From Neocallimastix lanati (nom. inval.) (Eukaryota; Neocallimastigomycota; Neocallimastigomycetes; Neocallimastigales; Neocallimastigaceae): 64,000 nucleotides of DNA. The stretch lies in contig JACVTC010000059.1 of the NCBI GenBank assembly GCA_016946835.1, positions 133,501 to 197,500 of the forward strand, in the 5' to 3' direction. How positions within the stretch are numbered: the stretch's first letter is position 1; every line of letters begins with the position of its first letter. The notes under the pieces were generated by a model that was not told the origin of the DNA, made no database searches, and saw nothing but the letters and a program-made list of their open reading frames with translations. Below, piece after piece: positions 62,506-64,000 of the stretch. The position numbers and the translations under genes are program-made.

Positions 62506-62794
62506 TGAAGTTCCTATCTTTTTTGCAGTAATTGAATAAAATTTTAAATAAAATAAACAACTTATAGAATTTTGTAGTAATGAAGAATTTCTTTTTTTAT
62601 TCTGTTTTTTTTTTATTTTATTTTATTTTTTTTTTCTATTATCTTTTGAGTTTCTGAAATTCTATTTAATTAGTAAAGTTTTTGATTGATAATATAATTT
62701 TCTCTAATGTACTCATAAAAATAAATTAAAATAAAAAAAAAAAAAATAAAAAAAAAAAATAAAAAATGTAAAATAATGTAAAGTAATGAAAGAC

Positions 62795-62838
<44 letters not shown>

Positions 62839-63044
62839 CATCCATTATTAAATAATGTCCTAAACACTCAAGCTTTAGAGTAAATCAATTCCTCCCTACA
62901 TTTCCATTTTACAATTAACTACATGTGAGTTATAAATAATTCTATAGAAAATAAAAAAATACATATACAAAAATAATTAATGCTAAAGTTAAAAAAAAAA
63001 AAAAAAAATTACATTAAGATTCATTACAATGATAATATATATAT

Positions 63045-63080
<36 letters not shown>

Positions 63081-63082
63081 TA
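62256..63082. other. A/T-rich spacer between LINE relics C and D
   Basis: A run of about 41 adenines near 62300, an (ATA)n microsatellite at about 62456-62506, and further A and T runs. No coding sequence is seen. Confidence 0.6.
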
Positions 63083-64000
63083 TAGCCACAATTATTGCGA
63101 ACTTTAATCTTTATTTATTTATTCTTATATAAAATACATGAATACTTTTAATTTTAATAAAAAATAAAAAAAAAAAAAAAAAAACACAGAATTAATAAAA
63201 TAAATAAATAAACCAATATGAACATAATAATAAAGAAATAGTAACATGAAATAAAAAGTAATAATCAAAAATTAAGTGTATAAATAAATTCAGAAAAAAG
63301 TTCATAGGCAACAACGAACCTCACCTCCTTATGGATTAGGGTTTTAATTGACTATCTGAAAGAAATTATGGTCTTCTCCTTCAGAGGCATTGGGCCCTGC
63401 TTAGCCTGTCTTACTGCATTTTCAGTGTTGACGCTCCTAGTTAGTTTGCGCTTATACTTTCGGAATATAGTAAATCCTTGCTGAATACTAGCCCGAGGCA
63501 TAATTTCTGTATAAAAGAGAGCCGCAGATCCCACCAAGAATGACGTTTTTGAATAATCACCAGAAATGATTTGGTTCTTAAACAAAATATTCCATTCCTT
63601 TTTTTATAATTTAAATCTATTATATCTGCATCCCTTTCACCAAGAAGAAAGTTATATAATCGGTATCACGTCACCATATAATATTTACACACTCATTATT
63701 CAGAAAAATTACTTTAATTACCACGATTTTCACCAAATTGAACTATTCACTAAATTAGAAATAACGATATTATAATTTTCACTATTACTAATATTAAGTA
63801 TTTCTATTATCCCGATCACTATTTCTACTATTACTAACAATATTATTTCTATTGTTAATATTATTAATATTATATACTTCGTTTACTACTATCAAAATCA
63901 GAACATAGTTCTCTATTATTCATATCTGTGATAGCAGTTGTCTACATTACTATTAGATATTGGACAATATTTAGAAATAATGTAAAATATTTCCTAAAGA
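63083..64000 (-). mobile_element. LINE 3' fragment, copy D, running off the window edge
   Basis: Minus strand, colinear with copy B. The 3' end is GCAATAATTGTGGCTATA at about 63083, followed by a TA/poly-A tail. Upstream is the shared TTCATAGGCAA segment near 63300. A 77-codon frame at 63585-63352 encodes the conserved C-terminal tail (NQIISGDYSKTSFLVGSAAL, ENAVRQAKQG, EKTIISFR), homologous to the tail of copy A. The Asn/Ser linker lies at about 63730-63890 and is short and unexpanded. The element continues beyond the window. It has stops in the linker region. Confidence 0.83.

Overview
This is a eukaryotic window of extreme A+T content. Spliced genes form islands of moderate G+C, separated by long stretches of almost pure A/T with homopolymer runs and (AAT)n, (TA)n and TTATTAT-type repeats. 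The six intact genes and one orphan exon are all fungal/eukaryotic housekeeping or signalling types. Introns mostly begin GTAA, GTAT or GTTA and end TAG/AAG/CAG. Gene density is about one per 10 kb, asparagine tracts are common, and relics of LINE and Ty3/gypsy retroelements are scattered through. My best guess is an anaerobic gut fungus (Neocallimastigomycota). A dictyostelid amoeba is the main alternative and fits the low density and intron-rich genes less well. This assignment is inference.

Layout. 1-10948: A/T desert with one unexplained G+C island (7466-7843). 10949-12770 (+): two-exon gene for a protein with a predicted DNA-binding-like domain and a very long Asn-rich tail. 12771-21700: desert with tandem repeats and an inverted-repeat cluster. 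21790-23010 (-): dead Ty3/gypsy element with gag next to RNase H. 24689-24820 (+): orphan first exon of an FKBP2-type prolyl isomerase. 25131-25640 (+): LINE 3' fragment. 26886-29294 (+): CHIP/STUB1 co-chaperone ubiquitin ligase, 12 exons. 33439-34923 (+): Ras-family GTPase, 6 exons. 36198-37313 (-): Mediator subunit MED21, 6 exons. 39301-41891 (+): splicing factor SF3B4/Hsh49, 8 exons. 42586-47165: two convergent LINE relics. 49290-53981 (-): class-2 DYRK kinase, 10 exons. 53982-59940: desert with minisatellites and hairpins. 59945-62255 and 63083-64000 (-): further LINE relics.

The exon structures were assembled by hand. In every multi-exon gene the intron phases close exactly and the joined frame runs from ATG to stop. 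The intact genes are unrelated single housekeeping or regulatory genes (protein quality control, Ras signalling, transcription, splicing, growth kinase). I see no operon-like cluster and no new multi-gene system. The less ordinary content is the ParB/KfrA-like domain in the Asn-rich protein, the structure and decay pattern of the LINE family, and a recurrent inverted-repeat motif.
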